This document shows positions 26,722 through 35,273 of a stretch of 64,000 nucleotides of DNA, piece after piece. Source of the stretch: an uncultured Acetatifactor sp. Its GTDB lineage: Bacteria; Bacillota; Clostridia; Lachnospirales; Lachnospiraceae. Every line of letters begins with the position of its first letter. The first letter of the stretch is position 1. The translations under genes were made by a program, and so were the position numbers. The notes beneath the pieces are model-generated. The model was not told the DNA's origin, searched no databases, and worked only from the letters and a program-made list of their open reading frames with translations. The DNA lies in NCBI GenBank assembly GCA_947588705.1, contig CANPYT010000002.1, positions 61,587 to 125,586 on the forward strand, given 5' to 3'.

Positions 26722-27102
26722 CTATCCCTTCCCCACGTTTGCCGTGACGACCACGTCCACGCCAGTACCGCACACATTCTCTGCCGCCACATCCCCTATG
26801 CGCACCGGGGCCGCCAGCCGGATCCCTTTCAGGGCTTTAATGCAGTCTCCGATCTTGTCCTTTGGTATATCGGCGGCCGTCTTTACGGGCGCCACGGGCA
26901 GCTCCCCGCCCTCTATCCGCACCAGGCTGGTGACAGTACGCCGGGGATCCGTCAGCTCCTTCGTCACATAATCCGCCCCCCGGGGACAGGTATTCCCGGT
27001 GATCTCCCGGATCTTTCCGTCCTCCATGTCCACCGTGATATTGCAGCCCAGAGGACAGCGAATGCACACAAACTCTCTGGTTGCGTTCCGATGTTCTCCC
27101 AT
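26722..27102 (-). CDS. DUF1667 domain protein
   Basis: 126 residues. Two cysteine clusters are clear: FVCIRCPLGCNITVDM near residue 10 and NTCPRGADYVTKE near residue 40, the pattern of DUF1667 (PF07892). In Clostridia it is regularly encoded with the two flavoproteins beside it and is thought to be a small redox or Fe-S subunit, by context only. It begins 5 bp after the oxidoreductase stop codon, consistent with a complex. GGAGGG precedes ATG 27102. Confidence 0.9.
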   Translation of the reverse strand: MGEHRNATREFVCIRCPLGCNITVDMEDGKIREITGNTCPRGADYVTKELTDPRRTVTSLVRIEGGELPVAPVKTAADIPKDKIGDCIKALKGIRLAAPVRIGDVAAENVCGTGVDVVVTANVGKG

Positions 27103-27107
27103 TTGAT

Positions 27108-28391
27108 TTAATCCCTCCCCCGGCTCTCCGCCCGGACCGAGACCGTGATCTCCTCCGGATCCTCTATCTGCTCCAGTTCCGCTCTTTTTAAGATAACCTG
27201 CTCCATCTCCCCGGGAGCAAGGATCTGCTTTTTCTGGCTTTTTAGTATTTTACCGCCGCAGCTGACCTCAATGGCTGCGTTGCGGAAGACATTTCCCACC
27301 CGGAAACGCACGACCTGGGTTTCCTCCATACGGCTCACATCCACGGAGGAGGGAACGGTGTAACGCACTCCCTGCACCGCCCGGATGGGGATCCCCCTCC
27401 CCTGCCCGGAACGGCTGCCGGACAGATACGCCGCCGCGTTTTTCCCCGCCTGAGCCGCCTCCTGGGACACATAATCCACCAGATCGTGGACATGAAGCAC
27501 GTTGCCGCAGGCAAACACGCCTTCCCGGCTGGTCTCCAGGCTCTCGTCCACCTCCGGCCCGCCCGTAACCGGATTCATCTTTACCCCAAGAGTTTCCGAG
27601 AGTTCGTTTTCCGGAAGCAGCCCGCAGGACAAAAGAAGAGTATCACAGGGGATCTCCTCCTCCGATCCCGGAACAGGCTTCAGATTTTCATCCACCCTGG
27701 CCACAGTGACGCTTTCCACACGCTCCTTCCCCTTTATGTCCACCACCGTGTGGCTGAGTTTCAGGGGGATTCCAAAATCGTCCAGGCATTGGACAATATT
27801 TCTTTTCAGACCCCCGGAATACGGCTGAAGCTCCGCCACCAGCTTTACCTTCGCGCCTTCCAAAGTCATACGCCGGGCCATGATCAGCCCGATATCCCCA
27901 GACCCCAGGATCACGATCTCTTTTCCGGGCATCCTGCCCTCCATATTCACATACCGCTGGGCTGTCCCGGCGGAATAAATGCCGGCAGGCCGGTAGCCGG
28001 GGATGTTCAGCGCCCCGCGAGCCCGCTCCCGGCATCCCATCGCCAGGATCACCGCCCTGGCTTCTATCTGATACAGCCCCTCTTCCCGGTTCATGACTGT
28101 GACTTTTTTCCGGCTTTCTTCCGCCTCCAGATCTATCACCATCGTGTTCAGCTTATAGGGAATTTTCTGTTCCAGGACTTTCTCGATATATCTCCCCGCA
28201 TACTCCGGCCCGGTCAGCTCCTCCTTAAAAGTATGCAGCCCAAATCCATTGTGGATACACTGGTTCAGAATACCGCCAAGCCGGGAATCCCGTTCCAGCA
28301 CCAGAAGGTCTTCCACCCCTGCTTCCCTTGCGGCAATAGCGGCTGCAAGGCCCGCCGGCCCGCCGCCGATGATCACCAAATCCTTTTCCAT
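27108..28391 (-). CDS. FAD/NAD(P)-dependent oxidoreductase (GlpB-like / thioredoxin reductase-like)
   Basis: 427 residues. N-terminal FAD site IIGGGPAGLAAAIAAREAG, then GGILNQCIHNGFGLHTFKEE, a second nucleotide site VILGSGDIGLIMARRMTLEG near residue 160, and the late GVFACGNVLHVHDLVDYVSQ flavin segment. This is the partner commonly encoded with GlpA-type glycerol 3-phosphate dehydrogenase and DUF1667 protein in Clostridia, probably passing electrons from the dehydrogenase to NAD(P) or a carrier. The exact acceptor is unknown. Confidence 0.9.
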   Translation of the reverse strand: MEKDLVIIGGGPAGLAAAIAAREAGVEDLLVLERDSRLGGILNQCIHNGFGLHTFKEELTGPEYAGRYIEKVLEQKIPYKLNTMVIDLEAEESRKKVTVMNREEGLYQIEARAVILAMGCRERARGALNIPGYRPAGIYSAGTAQRYVNMEGRMPGKEIVILGSGDIGLIMARRMTLEGAKVKLVAELQPYSGGLKRNIVQCLDDFGIPLKLSHTVVDIKGKERVESVTVARVDENLKPVPGSEEEIPCDTLLLSCGLLPENELSETLGVKMNPVTGGPEVDESLETSREGVFACGNVLHVHDLVDYVSQEAAQAGKNAAAYLSGSRSGQGRGIPIRAVQGVRYTVPSSVDVSRMEETQVVRFRVGNVFRNAAIEVSCGGKILKSQKKQILAPGEMEQVILKRAELEQIEDPEEITVSVRAESRGRD

Positions 28392-28473
28392 CCTGCCCTC
28401 TCATTCCGCCTGCGGCAGATACGCCGCGGGCCAGGTCTTATCCCCTCCGGAATCCCCTTCCTCCGGAAATCCT

Positions 28474-29922
28474 CTATGCCTCTCCCTGGATCCCGTCCTT
28501 GATGTAGCCCGTCAGGAATCTGGAATTTTCACCGTTTTTACAGATCTCGCCCGCATCCTTCCCCAGCTCCCGCGCCAGGATCTCCACCGTCCTTGGCGAG
28601 CAGAACCCTGCCTGGCACCGCCCCATTCCGGCCCGGGTACGGCGTTTGACGCCGTCTATGGTAGTGGCGCCCAACGGCCTGTGAATGGCATCCAGGATCT
28701 CTCCCTCCGTCACCAGCTCACAACGGCACACCACGTTGGCATACAGGGGATTTTCGGCGATAAGCCTCTTTTGCTCCTCCGCCGTAGCCGATGCCATGCC
28801 GCGGATCCCCTTCCTGACCGCCACAAAACTGTCCTTTTCCGGAACCGGCAGATATTCCCGCACCAGCTGCGCCATATATTTCCCCAGCGCCGGGGCACAG
28901 GTCAGCCCCGGCGATTCGATCCCGGCCGCGTCGAAAAAGCCGGGGGCTCCCGCCGCCTGCCCCAGGATAAAGTCATCCCCCTCCTCGTGGGCCCTAAGCC
29001 CCGCAAAGGAAGTGATCACCTGCTTCACCGGAAGGTTTCTGACGCTGAGGGAAGCCCGCCTCAGCAGATCCTCTATCCCCGCCTGGGTGGTGTTCAGCGC
29101 TTCCGGATCCTCCACGTCCACAGCGGTAGGGCCCGCCAGCAGATTACCGTGGACCGTAGGCGTTACCAGCACCCCTTTCCCATAGACGGTAGGCAGTTGG
29201 AAGATAGTGTGGCTCACAAACCCGCCGACCTTTTTATCCATCAGGCAGTATTCGCCCTTCCGTGGGATAATGTGAATTTTTTCCGGGCTGACCATGTTGT
29301 GAAAACGGTCCGCGTAAACCCCGGCGGCATTGACTACCGCCTTTGCCTCAAAGCTTCCCCGGCCGGTAAGCAGGCGGTACCCCTTCCCCGTCTTTTCTAT
29401 TTCCCGCACTTCCGTGTTCAGGAAAAACTCCGCCCCGTTCACCGCCGCGTTCTCCCCCAGGGCGATGGTCAGCCCAAAAGGACACACGATACCTCCTGTC
29501 GGCGCGTACAGGGCGGCTTTCACTTCATCCGAAACGTTTGGTTCCAGCTCTTTCACCTGCTCCCGCTCCAGGATTTCAAGCCCTTCCACGCCGTTTTCCC
29601 GGCCCTGCTCCAGCAGCCTTTTCAGGGTCTCCCGATCCTCCTCCCGAAAACAGAGCACCAGGGAACCGTTCCTCTTATATGGAAAATCCAGCTCCTTTGA
29701 CAGGCCCTCCATCATCCTGCTGCCCTCCACGTTTAGCCTGGCCTTAAGGCTTCCGGGCCTGGCGTCAAACCCGGCATGGGCAATACCGCTGTTCGCCTTG
29801 GAAGTTCCCTCGCATATGTCCGAAGCCCGCTCCAGCACCGCCACCTTCCAATCATACCTGGAAAGCTCCCTTGCGATCCCGCAGCCGGTAACTCCGGCTC
29901 CGATCACGATCACGTCATACAT
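28474..29922 (-). CDS. glpA: Glycerol-3-phosphate dehydrogenase with C-terminal BFD-like [2Fe-2S] domain
   Basis: 482 residues. A DAO-type flavoprotein domain opens with MYDVIVIGAGVTGCGIAREL and has GTSKANSGIAHAGFDARPGS. The C-terminal part carries four cysteines in VVCRCELVTEGEI and GMGRCQAGFCSPR, matching a bacterioferritin-associated-ferredoxin-like domain. It oxidises glycerol 3-phosphate to dihydroxyacetone phosphate, here with the GlpB-like and DUF1667 proteins. ATG 29922 is chosen from closely spaced candidates (29928, 29922) because GGGGGA is 8 bases upstream; the frame open to 30024 lacks any match. Confidence 0.9.
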   Translation of the reverse strand: MYDVIVIGAGVTGCGIARELSRYDWKVAVLERASDICEGTSKANSGIAHAGFDARPGSLKARLNVEGSRMMEGLSKELDFPYKRNGSLVLCFREEDRETLKRLLEQGRENGVEGLEILEREQVKELEPNVSDEVKAALYAPTGGIVCPFGLTIALGENAAVNGAEFFLNTEVREIEKTGKGYRLLTGRGSFEAKAVVNAAGVYADRFHNMVSPEKIHIIPRKGEYCLMDKKVGGFVSHTIFQLPTVYGKGVLVTPTVHGNLLAGPTAVDVEDPEALNTTQAGIEDLLRRASLSVRNLPVKQVITSFAGLRAHEEGDDFILGQAAGAPGFFDAAGIESPGLTCAPALGKYMAQLVREYLPVPEKDSFVAVRKGIRGMASATAEEQKRLIAENPLYANVVCRCELVTEGEILDAIHRPLGATTIDGVKRRTRAGMGRCQAGFCSPRTVEILARELGKDAGEICKNGENSRFLTGYIKDGIQGEA

Positions 29923-30068
29923 ACACATTATCCCCCGCTCCGCATTTTTTGAAAAGGAGCGGAAAACCACGCGAAACAATGCCGGCGCTACGGCATTCTT
30001 TGTATGGCTCTCCGCTCGCAACAACAGGGATCCCCCGTTTCAAGGCAGGATACCCTCGCACGGCCAGA

Positions 30069-30884
30069 TCACAAAGTCAGATCCACCAGGCTGCCGCCCT
30101 TTACCTCCACGTATTTCCTGTCCTCCACAAGAAGCCATACGCTGAGGATGCTGGGGTTGTAAACACAGCTGTTGTCCGCCGTAAACTGAAGCCTCCTTGC
30201 CGCTTCCATATAATCGATGATCTCAATATTGGTGGCATACCATATATCTTCCCTGCCGCCCATATATTCACAGAACTTTTCTATCACTTCCCAGTTCTGG
30301 CCGCTGTCGAACTCATAGCTATGCCCCCCCACATACATAAGCTTCAGATACTGTCTTTTCTTAAACTCCGCAAAAAACTTTGCCTTTTCCATCAATTCCG
30401 GGTCGCTGTGATGGCAGGTGGGGTGCCACTCCATCGGATCCTCCGGCAATTCATAATCTGACACAGGCGTCACAACCCTGGCATAAGCCACACCCAGCTG
30501 TCGGTACAGCTGCTTGATCTCCTCGCTGTAGGAGCCGTTCGGATACGCATGGCCCCTCACGGGCCTCCCCAACAGGCTCTCCAAGCCTTTTCTGTCCTCC
30601 AGCAGCTCTTCCGCCACCTCTGTCATGGGGCATCGGGCAATAGTTGGATGCGTCAGGGTATGGGTCGCGACCTCATGCCCCCTATAGAGCTCCGCTATCC
30701 GCTCTCTTCCAATGCGCGGCGGTTTCTGCTCCCCCACCGTTTTCCCGTAGTTTATATTGAAAGTTCCCCGGATGCCATATCGGTTGAAAATCTCCACGAG
30801 CCTCTCATCCTGTATTTTCCCATCGTCATAACTCATGGTAAGCGCCTTGGCCCTTCCCTCCGGGAAACAGATATATACCTTCAT
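30069..30884 (-). CDS. Polysaccharide deacetylase family protein
   Basis: 271 residues. NodB-type motifs: ALTMSYDDGKIQDERLVEIF (metal-binding DD), GTFNINYG, and HEVATHTLTHPTIARC (the two His ligands). No signal peptide or membrane helix is obvious, so it may act in the cytoplasm, unlike the peptidoglycan deacetylases with this domain. Substrate unknown. Divergent from hflK, with the 340-bp gap between them holding three inverted repeats. Confidence 0.88.
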   Translation of the reverse strand: MKVYICFPEGRAKALTMSYDDGKIQDERLVEIFNRYGIRGTFNINYGKTVGEQKPPRIGRERIAELYRGHEVATHTLTHPTIARCPMTEVAEELLEDRKGLESLLGRPVRGHAYPNGSYSEEIKQLYRQLGVAYARVVTPVSDYELPEDPMEWHPTCHHSDPELMEKAKFFAEFKKRQYLKLMYVGGHSYEFDSGQNWEVIEKFCEYMGGREDIWYATNIEIIDYMEAARRLQFTADNSCVYNPSILSVWLLVEDRKYVEVKGGSLVDLTL

Positions 30885-31115
30885 CTTTTACCTCATTTCC
30901 GCGCTGCTCTTTGCGCATAACGAGTTTGTGTCAAGCAGTGCGCGGACACAAATCTCGCGATTGAAAATTTTAATTTTCAATCTTTATACCCCCTATGCGC
31001 CCCGGCGCATATATCGCCCCCTATATGAAAATCTCTCTTCATCGGCAATTTTCTCTTCTCTTTCATATTATTACTTTTTCTTATCGCACGCAACTCTTTT
31101 TTCCCCGTTCCCCCA
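30885..31115. other. Intergenic region with three stacked inverted repeats
   Basis: Three separate palindromes lie within about 90 bp: 30921-30957 (GAGTTTGTGTC / GACACAAATCTC), 30959-30982 (GATTGAAAATT / AATTTTCAATC, 2-base loop) and 30994-31011 (TATGCGCC / GGCGCATA, 2-base loop). They sit between the divergent polysaccharide deacetylase and hflK genes. A T-rich stretch follows the second. They could be operators, or hairpins in the deacetylase leader. No coding sequence is seen. Confidence 0.6.
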
Positions 31116-31144
31116 TTGCACATTTGCATATTTTCTAGTATGAT
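31116..31144 (+). promoter_or_regulatory. Sigma-A-type promoter for hflK-hflC
   Basis: TTGCAC (31116-31121), 17-bp spacer, TATGAT (31139-31144); leader of about 75 bases to the hflK start. Confidence 0.75.
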
Positions 31145-31226
31145 ACCTTTTGTATCGGATCACATTTGCAAAAATTTGCAGATACGACAGGGAAACGCCG
31201 CGGCAGCGGCAGATTGAGAGGTAGTT

Positions 31227-32288
31227 ATGGGCTTTATGAACAAAGATTCTCTTCGCAACAGAAGAAATGGTTTTGAAACCATGGACGGCAAGAACGCAGA
31301 CTCTCCGAAAAAAATGTCCCCACTCAGGATTTTCGGCATTGTGGCCGCGGTAATCGTCGTCCTCATCCTGGCAGCCAACTCGACCTATGAGATCAAAGAG
31401 CAGGAACAGGCAGTGCTGATCACGCTCGGCCGGGCTCAGGCTGTCACTTCTCCCGGCCTTCATTTTAAGATCCCTTTTATCCAGAAGGTACGGAAGGTAA
31501 ACACCACGATACAGGGATTTTCGATCGGCTACGATATGGATACCAATGAGACGATCTCCGACGAATCTCTTATGATCACTTCCGATTTCAATTTTATCGA
31601 CGTGGATTTTTATGTGGAATACCGCTACAGCGACCCCGTAAAGGCGCTCTATGCCTCTTCCAGCCCTCTGGACATCCTCCGGAACATCAGCCAGAGCTGC
31701 ATCCGCACCGTCATAGGCAGCTACCCGGTTGACGATGTGCTTACCACAGGCAAAAACGAGATCCAGGCAACCATCCGCGATATGATCCTGAGCCGTCTGG
31801 AAGATCAGGATATCGGCATTCAGCTGGTAAACATCACCATCCAGGATTCCCAGCCTCCTACCACCGAGGTCATGGAAGCGTTCAAGGCGGTAGAAACCGC
31901 CAAGCAGGGAAAGGAAACCGCGCTGAATAATGCGAACAAATACCGCAACGAGCAGATCCCGTCTGCAGAAGCAAAAGCGGACGCCATTGTAAAGGAGGCG
32001 GAAGCCCAAAAGACCGAGCGCGTCAATGAAGCCACCGCACAGGTGGCGCGGTTTAACGCCATGTACGAGGAATACATCAAAAATCCCGCCGTCACAAGGC
32101 AGCGCATGTTTTTTGAGGCCATGGAAGATGTCCTTCCCGACTTGAAGGTGATTATCGAAAGCCCTGACGGGGATATGCAGACCATCTACCCGCTGGAATC
32201 TTTTACCGGTTCCCAGACAACGGAAACTGACAACGGCACTTCGAGAGAAAACAACAACAGCGCGGCAGACAGCAGCGCTGAAGAATAA
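31227..32288 (+). CDS. hflK: FtsH protease activity modulator HflK
   Basis: 353 residues. One membrane helix (IFGIVAAVIVVLILAANSTY, about residues 35-55) and an SPFH/band-7 domain with VLITLGRAQAVTSPGLHFKI, TVIGSYPVDDVLTTGKNEIQ and IGIQLVNITIQDSQPPTTEV. A charged Ala/Glu-rich coiled coil and a Ser/Asn-rich tail follow. With HflC it should form a large membrane ring around FtsH. ATG 31227 follows AGAGGTAG; ATG 31236 is an alternative. ftsH is not in the window. Confidence 0.93.
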   Translation: MGFMNKDSLRNRRNGFETMDGKNADSPKKMSPLRIFGIVAAVIVVLILAANSTYEIKEQEQAVLITLGRAQAVTSPGLHFKIPFIQKVRKVNTTIQGFSIGYDMDTNETISDESLMITSDFNFIDVDFYVEYRYSDPVKALYASSSPLDILRNISQSCIRTVIGSYPVDDVLTTGKNEIQATIRDMILSRLEDQDIGIQLVNITIQDSQPPTTEVMEAFKAVETAKQGKETALNNANKYRNEQIPSAEAKADAIVKEAEAQKTERVNEATAQVARFNAMYEEYIKNPAVTRQRMFFEAMEDVLPDLKVIIESPDGDMQTIYPLESFTGSQTTETDNGTSRENNNSAADSSAEE

Positions 32289-32298
32289 GGAGGCCCCT

Positions 32299-33168
32299 AT
32301 GAAAACAGTAAAACGTATCATTATCATCCTGGTATTATTTGCGATCCTGATCCTGGGCTCCTCCAGCATCGTCATCACACACGAAAATGAATACAGCCTG
32401 ATCCGCCAATTCGGAAGGATCGACCATGTGATATCGGAGGCCGGGATCAGCTTTAAGCTGCCCTTTCTCCAGAGCGTGGACACGCTGCCCAAGGAGACGC
32501 TTTTTTACGATCTCTCCCCTTCCGACGTGATCACCAGCGATAAAAAGACCATGATCTGCGACAGCTATATCCTGTGGCACATCACCGACCCCTTAAAATT
32601 TGCCCAGACGCTGAACTCCTCTATCACCAACGCCGAGAGCCGCCTGGACGCTATCGTGTACAATTCTACCAAAAACGTGATCAGCAGCACTACTCAGGAT
32701 GATGTGATCTCCGGCCGGAACGGCGCCCTCTCCCAGGCCGTCATCGACAGTATCGGCTCCTCGCTGAACCAGTACGGCATAGAACTCCTGGCCTTTGAGA
32801 CAAAGAAGCTGGATCTGCCCAGCGACAATAAATCCGCCGTATATGAACGCATGATCTCCGAGCGCGACAATATTGCGGCCACCTACACAGCGGAAGGCAG
32901 CTCTGAAGCCCAGATCATTCGCAACACCACCGACAAAGAAGTTACCGTAATGCTGTCGGAGGCAGAAAAACAGGCGGAGATCCTCGTTGCGGAGGGAGAG
33001 GCCGAGTACATGCGCATCCTTTCGGAAGCTTACTCAGACCAGTCCAGGCAGGAATTTTATTCCTTCGTGCGCAGCCTGGACGCCCTCAAGATCTCCATGC
33101 AGGGAGGCAACAAGACGGTGATCCTGTCACCGGATTCCCCCATCGCACAGATCTTTTACGGGAATTAA
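32299..33168 (+). CDS. hflC: Protease modulator HflC
   Basis: 289 residues. N-terminal membrane helix (IIIILVLFAILILGSSSIVI), then band-7 domain: EYSLIRQFGRIDHVISEAGI and SYILWHITDPLKFAQTLNSS. The coiled-coil end has RMISERDNIAATYTAEGSSE and EAEKQAEILVAEGEAEYMRI. It starts 10 bp after hflK, with AAGGAGG before the ATG. The stop overlaps by 4 bp with the end of the convergent CotH-type gene. Confidence 0.94.
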   Translation: MKTVKRIIIILVLFAILILGSSSIVITHENEYSLIRQFGRIDHVISEAGISFKLPFLQSVDTLPKETLFYDLSPSDVITSDKKTMICDSYILWHITDPLKFAQTLNSSITNAESRLDAIVYNSTKNVISSTTQDDVISGRNGALSQAVIDSIGSSLNQYGIELLAFETKKLDLPSDNKSAVYERMISERDNIAATYTAEGSSEAQIIRNTTDKEVTVMLSEAEKQAEILVAEGEAEYMRILSEAYSDQSRQEFYSFVRSLDALKISMQGGNKTVILSPDSPIAQIFYGN

Positions 33169-35057
33169 AAGGATCCCTCTTTTTCAAACATGGCGGTGAG
33201 GGTTACGCCTCCCGTGGGTATCTGCAGGGTAACAGTCTCCTGTTTCGCTTCTTCCGGAGACAGCGGGCTGCTGCACTGCCACCCCACAAAGCGATATCCC
33301 TTTTCCGCCACGGCTGTGGCCGTCACAGGATAATCCGTAAAATAGGTGCCGCTCCAGCTTCCATCCGTCAGCTGCGGCGCGATCGTGTTTAAAAGAACGC
33401 TGCCAGCGTCCTCGTCATTCACTTTCAACGTTACCGTCTCCCTGGTTCCCACAAGCCCCAGCTCTTCCGCCATATAGCCGGAAATGGCCTCTGTCCTGGC
33501 GGGGAAAAAAGTTTCCATCCAATCCGGATACATGCCCCACCATTCCATGACCACACCCCAGCTTTCCATGGCTTCCGTGGCCCTCTCCACTGTGAAATCC
33601 GTATTCATCATATCCATAAAACTTGTGACAAACTGCCTGCGAAAGCCAGCGTTTTTTGTCAGCTCCACCCAAAGGCGGCGAGTGTTGAACGCGGGGCCGG
33701 CATAGTGGGTATCCAGCGTAAACGTATTGATTTCTTCCACCCGGTACCCATAATCGCCGTTTTCCAGGTCAAGGTCATACAAGGCCCATCGCCAGCGGCC
33801 ATCCTCATAATCGCCATATCCGTTCCGCCTTGAGCGCCAGCAGATCGTATTTTTCACTTCGCTGTAATCCAGATTTGCAAAATAAAGATTTACGCAGGAA
33901 AAGTCAATATAGCTCTGGATATCCACCAATTCCCCAAATTCTTCGTATGCAGGATCATAAGTCAGGTCATGGGTATCCAGGAAATCATAGATTGACTGAT
34001 AAAGCTCCTGATCCGACTCCTCCCCGGACTGGACCTCCCCGGCTTTTACAATGATCACATTGTCGTCGTCTACGCCGTAATTTTCCTGAAAATATTTTTC
34101 GGAATACTTCTCCTGGGCAATTGTGATATACCAGAGCGCTCCGTTGAGGTAGACGATCACCTCTCTGCTGTCTGCAGACGCCACATCCCTGTCCTGGACC
34201 AAATGCTGAATATAACCATTCATAAAGCCGGAGCGCAGCATAAAGGAATGGCTGCGCCTTTCCCCAAACAGCGGAAGATCAAACCAGTTGCTTCCCCCGT
34301 ACTCCTTCCTGGCATAGACGGAAAACCGCTTGTTTGCCACATCCCTGGCAGACGCCCCCTGGATGCGGATCCCAACCGGCTGCTGCAGATAGCTTTCCTT
34401 CCCGTTAAATATCTCCAGCACCGCCGGCCTCTCCCATTCCTTTCCCTCCTGTTGGAAATTGGGCACGGGCGCGGGCTGCGAACGATCGCCGAAATACCAG
34501 TCATCGTATGCCTTCCCTGTCACATAAATCCCGTTTTCCCCGAAAAGGTCATCCGGGTCCGCCACCAGAGAGACCACCGTACAATCTTCAAATCCGGTCG
34601 GTTCGGTAAAATAAGTTGCGGTGACAACCCTCCCAGCCGTGCCGTCCTTATCGCTTATCGCCACCGCGCGGACCACGGCCGCTCCTATGGCATGGCTTTC
34701 CCCCTCTCCGCCCAGCCAGTCTGTCTGCATATTCTGGATCTGGATCACATCGGAATCCCTTCCCGTTCCCGGGCTGACCCATATGGGCTCCCTGTAGAGA
34801 AGGGCCTCCCTGTCAGGAAGGCTGCCGTCCAGAGTATAATAGGCAGAATATCCCTCCGGCACCGTGATCTGCAGCTCGAAAGGCCCTTCATAAAACCCGC
34901 TCTCCGCGGAGAAAACCGGCTCCGCCACCCTCCCGCTTCCTTCATATTCCGTTTTTTGTTGCATCCGCATCCCGACGATCACTCCCACAATGCCTGCCGC
35001 TGTCAGCAGGATCAACGCAAGTACCGTCAGGACGTCCATTTTGTCCACCTTTTTCAT
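33165..35057 (-). CDS. CotH kinase family protein
   Basis: 630 residues. An N-terminal membrane helix or uncleaved signal (VLALILLTAAGIVGVIVG), a chitobiase-like/FN3 sheet domain (AYYTLDGSLPDREALLYREP), then a CotH domain (residues ~190-520) with GIRIQGASARDVANKRFSVY, VYLNGALWYITIAQEKYSEK and RWALYDLDLENGDYG; the final ~80 residues resemble a Listeria-Bacteroides or InlB-B repeat ending FVGWQC. CotH proteins phosphorylate spore-coat or cell-surface proteins, so an extracellular kinase-like role is plausible. Not near other spore genes. Confidence 0.87.
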   Translation of the reverse strand: MKKVDKMDVLTVLALILLTAAGIVGVIVGMRMQQKTEYEGSGRVAEPVFSAESGFYEGPFELQITVPEGYSAYYTLDGSLPDREALLYREPIWVSPGTGRDSDVIQIQNMQTDWLGGEGESHAIGAAVVRAVAISDKDGTAGRVVTATYFTEPTGFEDCTVVSLVADPDDLFGENGIYVTGKAYDDWYFGDRSQPAPVPNFQQEGKEWERPAVLEIFNGKESYLQQPVGIRIQGASARDVANKRFSVYARKEYGGSNWFDLPLFGERRSHSFMLRSGFMNGYIQHLVQDRDVASADSREVIVYLNGALWYITIAQEKYSEKYFQENYGVDDDNVIIVKAGEVQSGEESDQELYQSIYDFLDTHDLTYDPAYEEFGELVDIQSYIDFSCVNLYFANLDYSEVKNTICWRSRRNGYGDYEDGRWRWALYDLDLENGDYGYRVEEINTFTLDTHYAGPAFNTRRLWVELTKNAGFRRQFVTSFMDMMNTDFTVERATEAMESWGVVMEWWGMYPDWMETFFPARTEAISGYMAEELGLVGTRETVTLKVNDEDAGSVLLNTIAPQLTDGSWSGTYFTDYPVTATAVAEKGYRFVGWQCSSPLSPEEAKQETVTLQIPTGGVTLTAMFEKEGSF

Positions 35058-35172
35058 AGTTTCCTATTATAACATATTCCCACCTGCTTGTGAACTGCCT
35101 CGGCTGCACTTTGGCAAACCGCTTCGGGCTGGGCATCGGGAAACACTTATGACACGCCGCCTGAAAGCAAAA

Positions 35173-35205
35173 CCCCCGGATGGTGGAAGCATCCGGGGGC
35201 AGCTT
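35173..35205 (-). terminator. Intrinsic terminator after amtB
   Basis: Ten-bp GC-rich stem CCCCCGGATG/CATCCGGGGG with a short loop; on the minus strand GGGGG is followed by TTTT. Located about 70 bp after the amtB stop. Confidence 0.85.
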
Positions 35206-35273
35206 TTCCCGCGGTATGCGCCCCAGGCGCACCGCAGAGCCGTATATACTAAAACAAAGAACCGATCAAAAGC

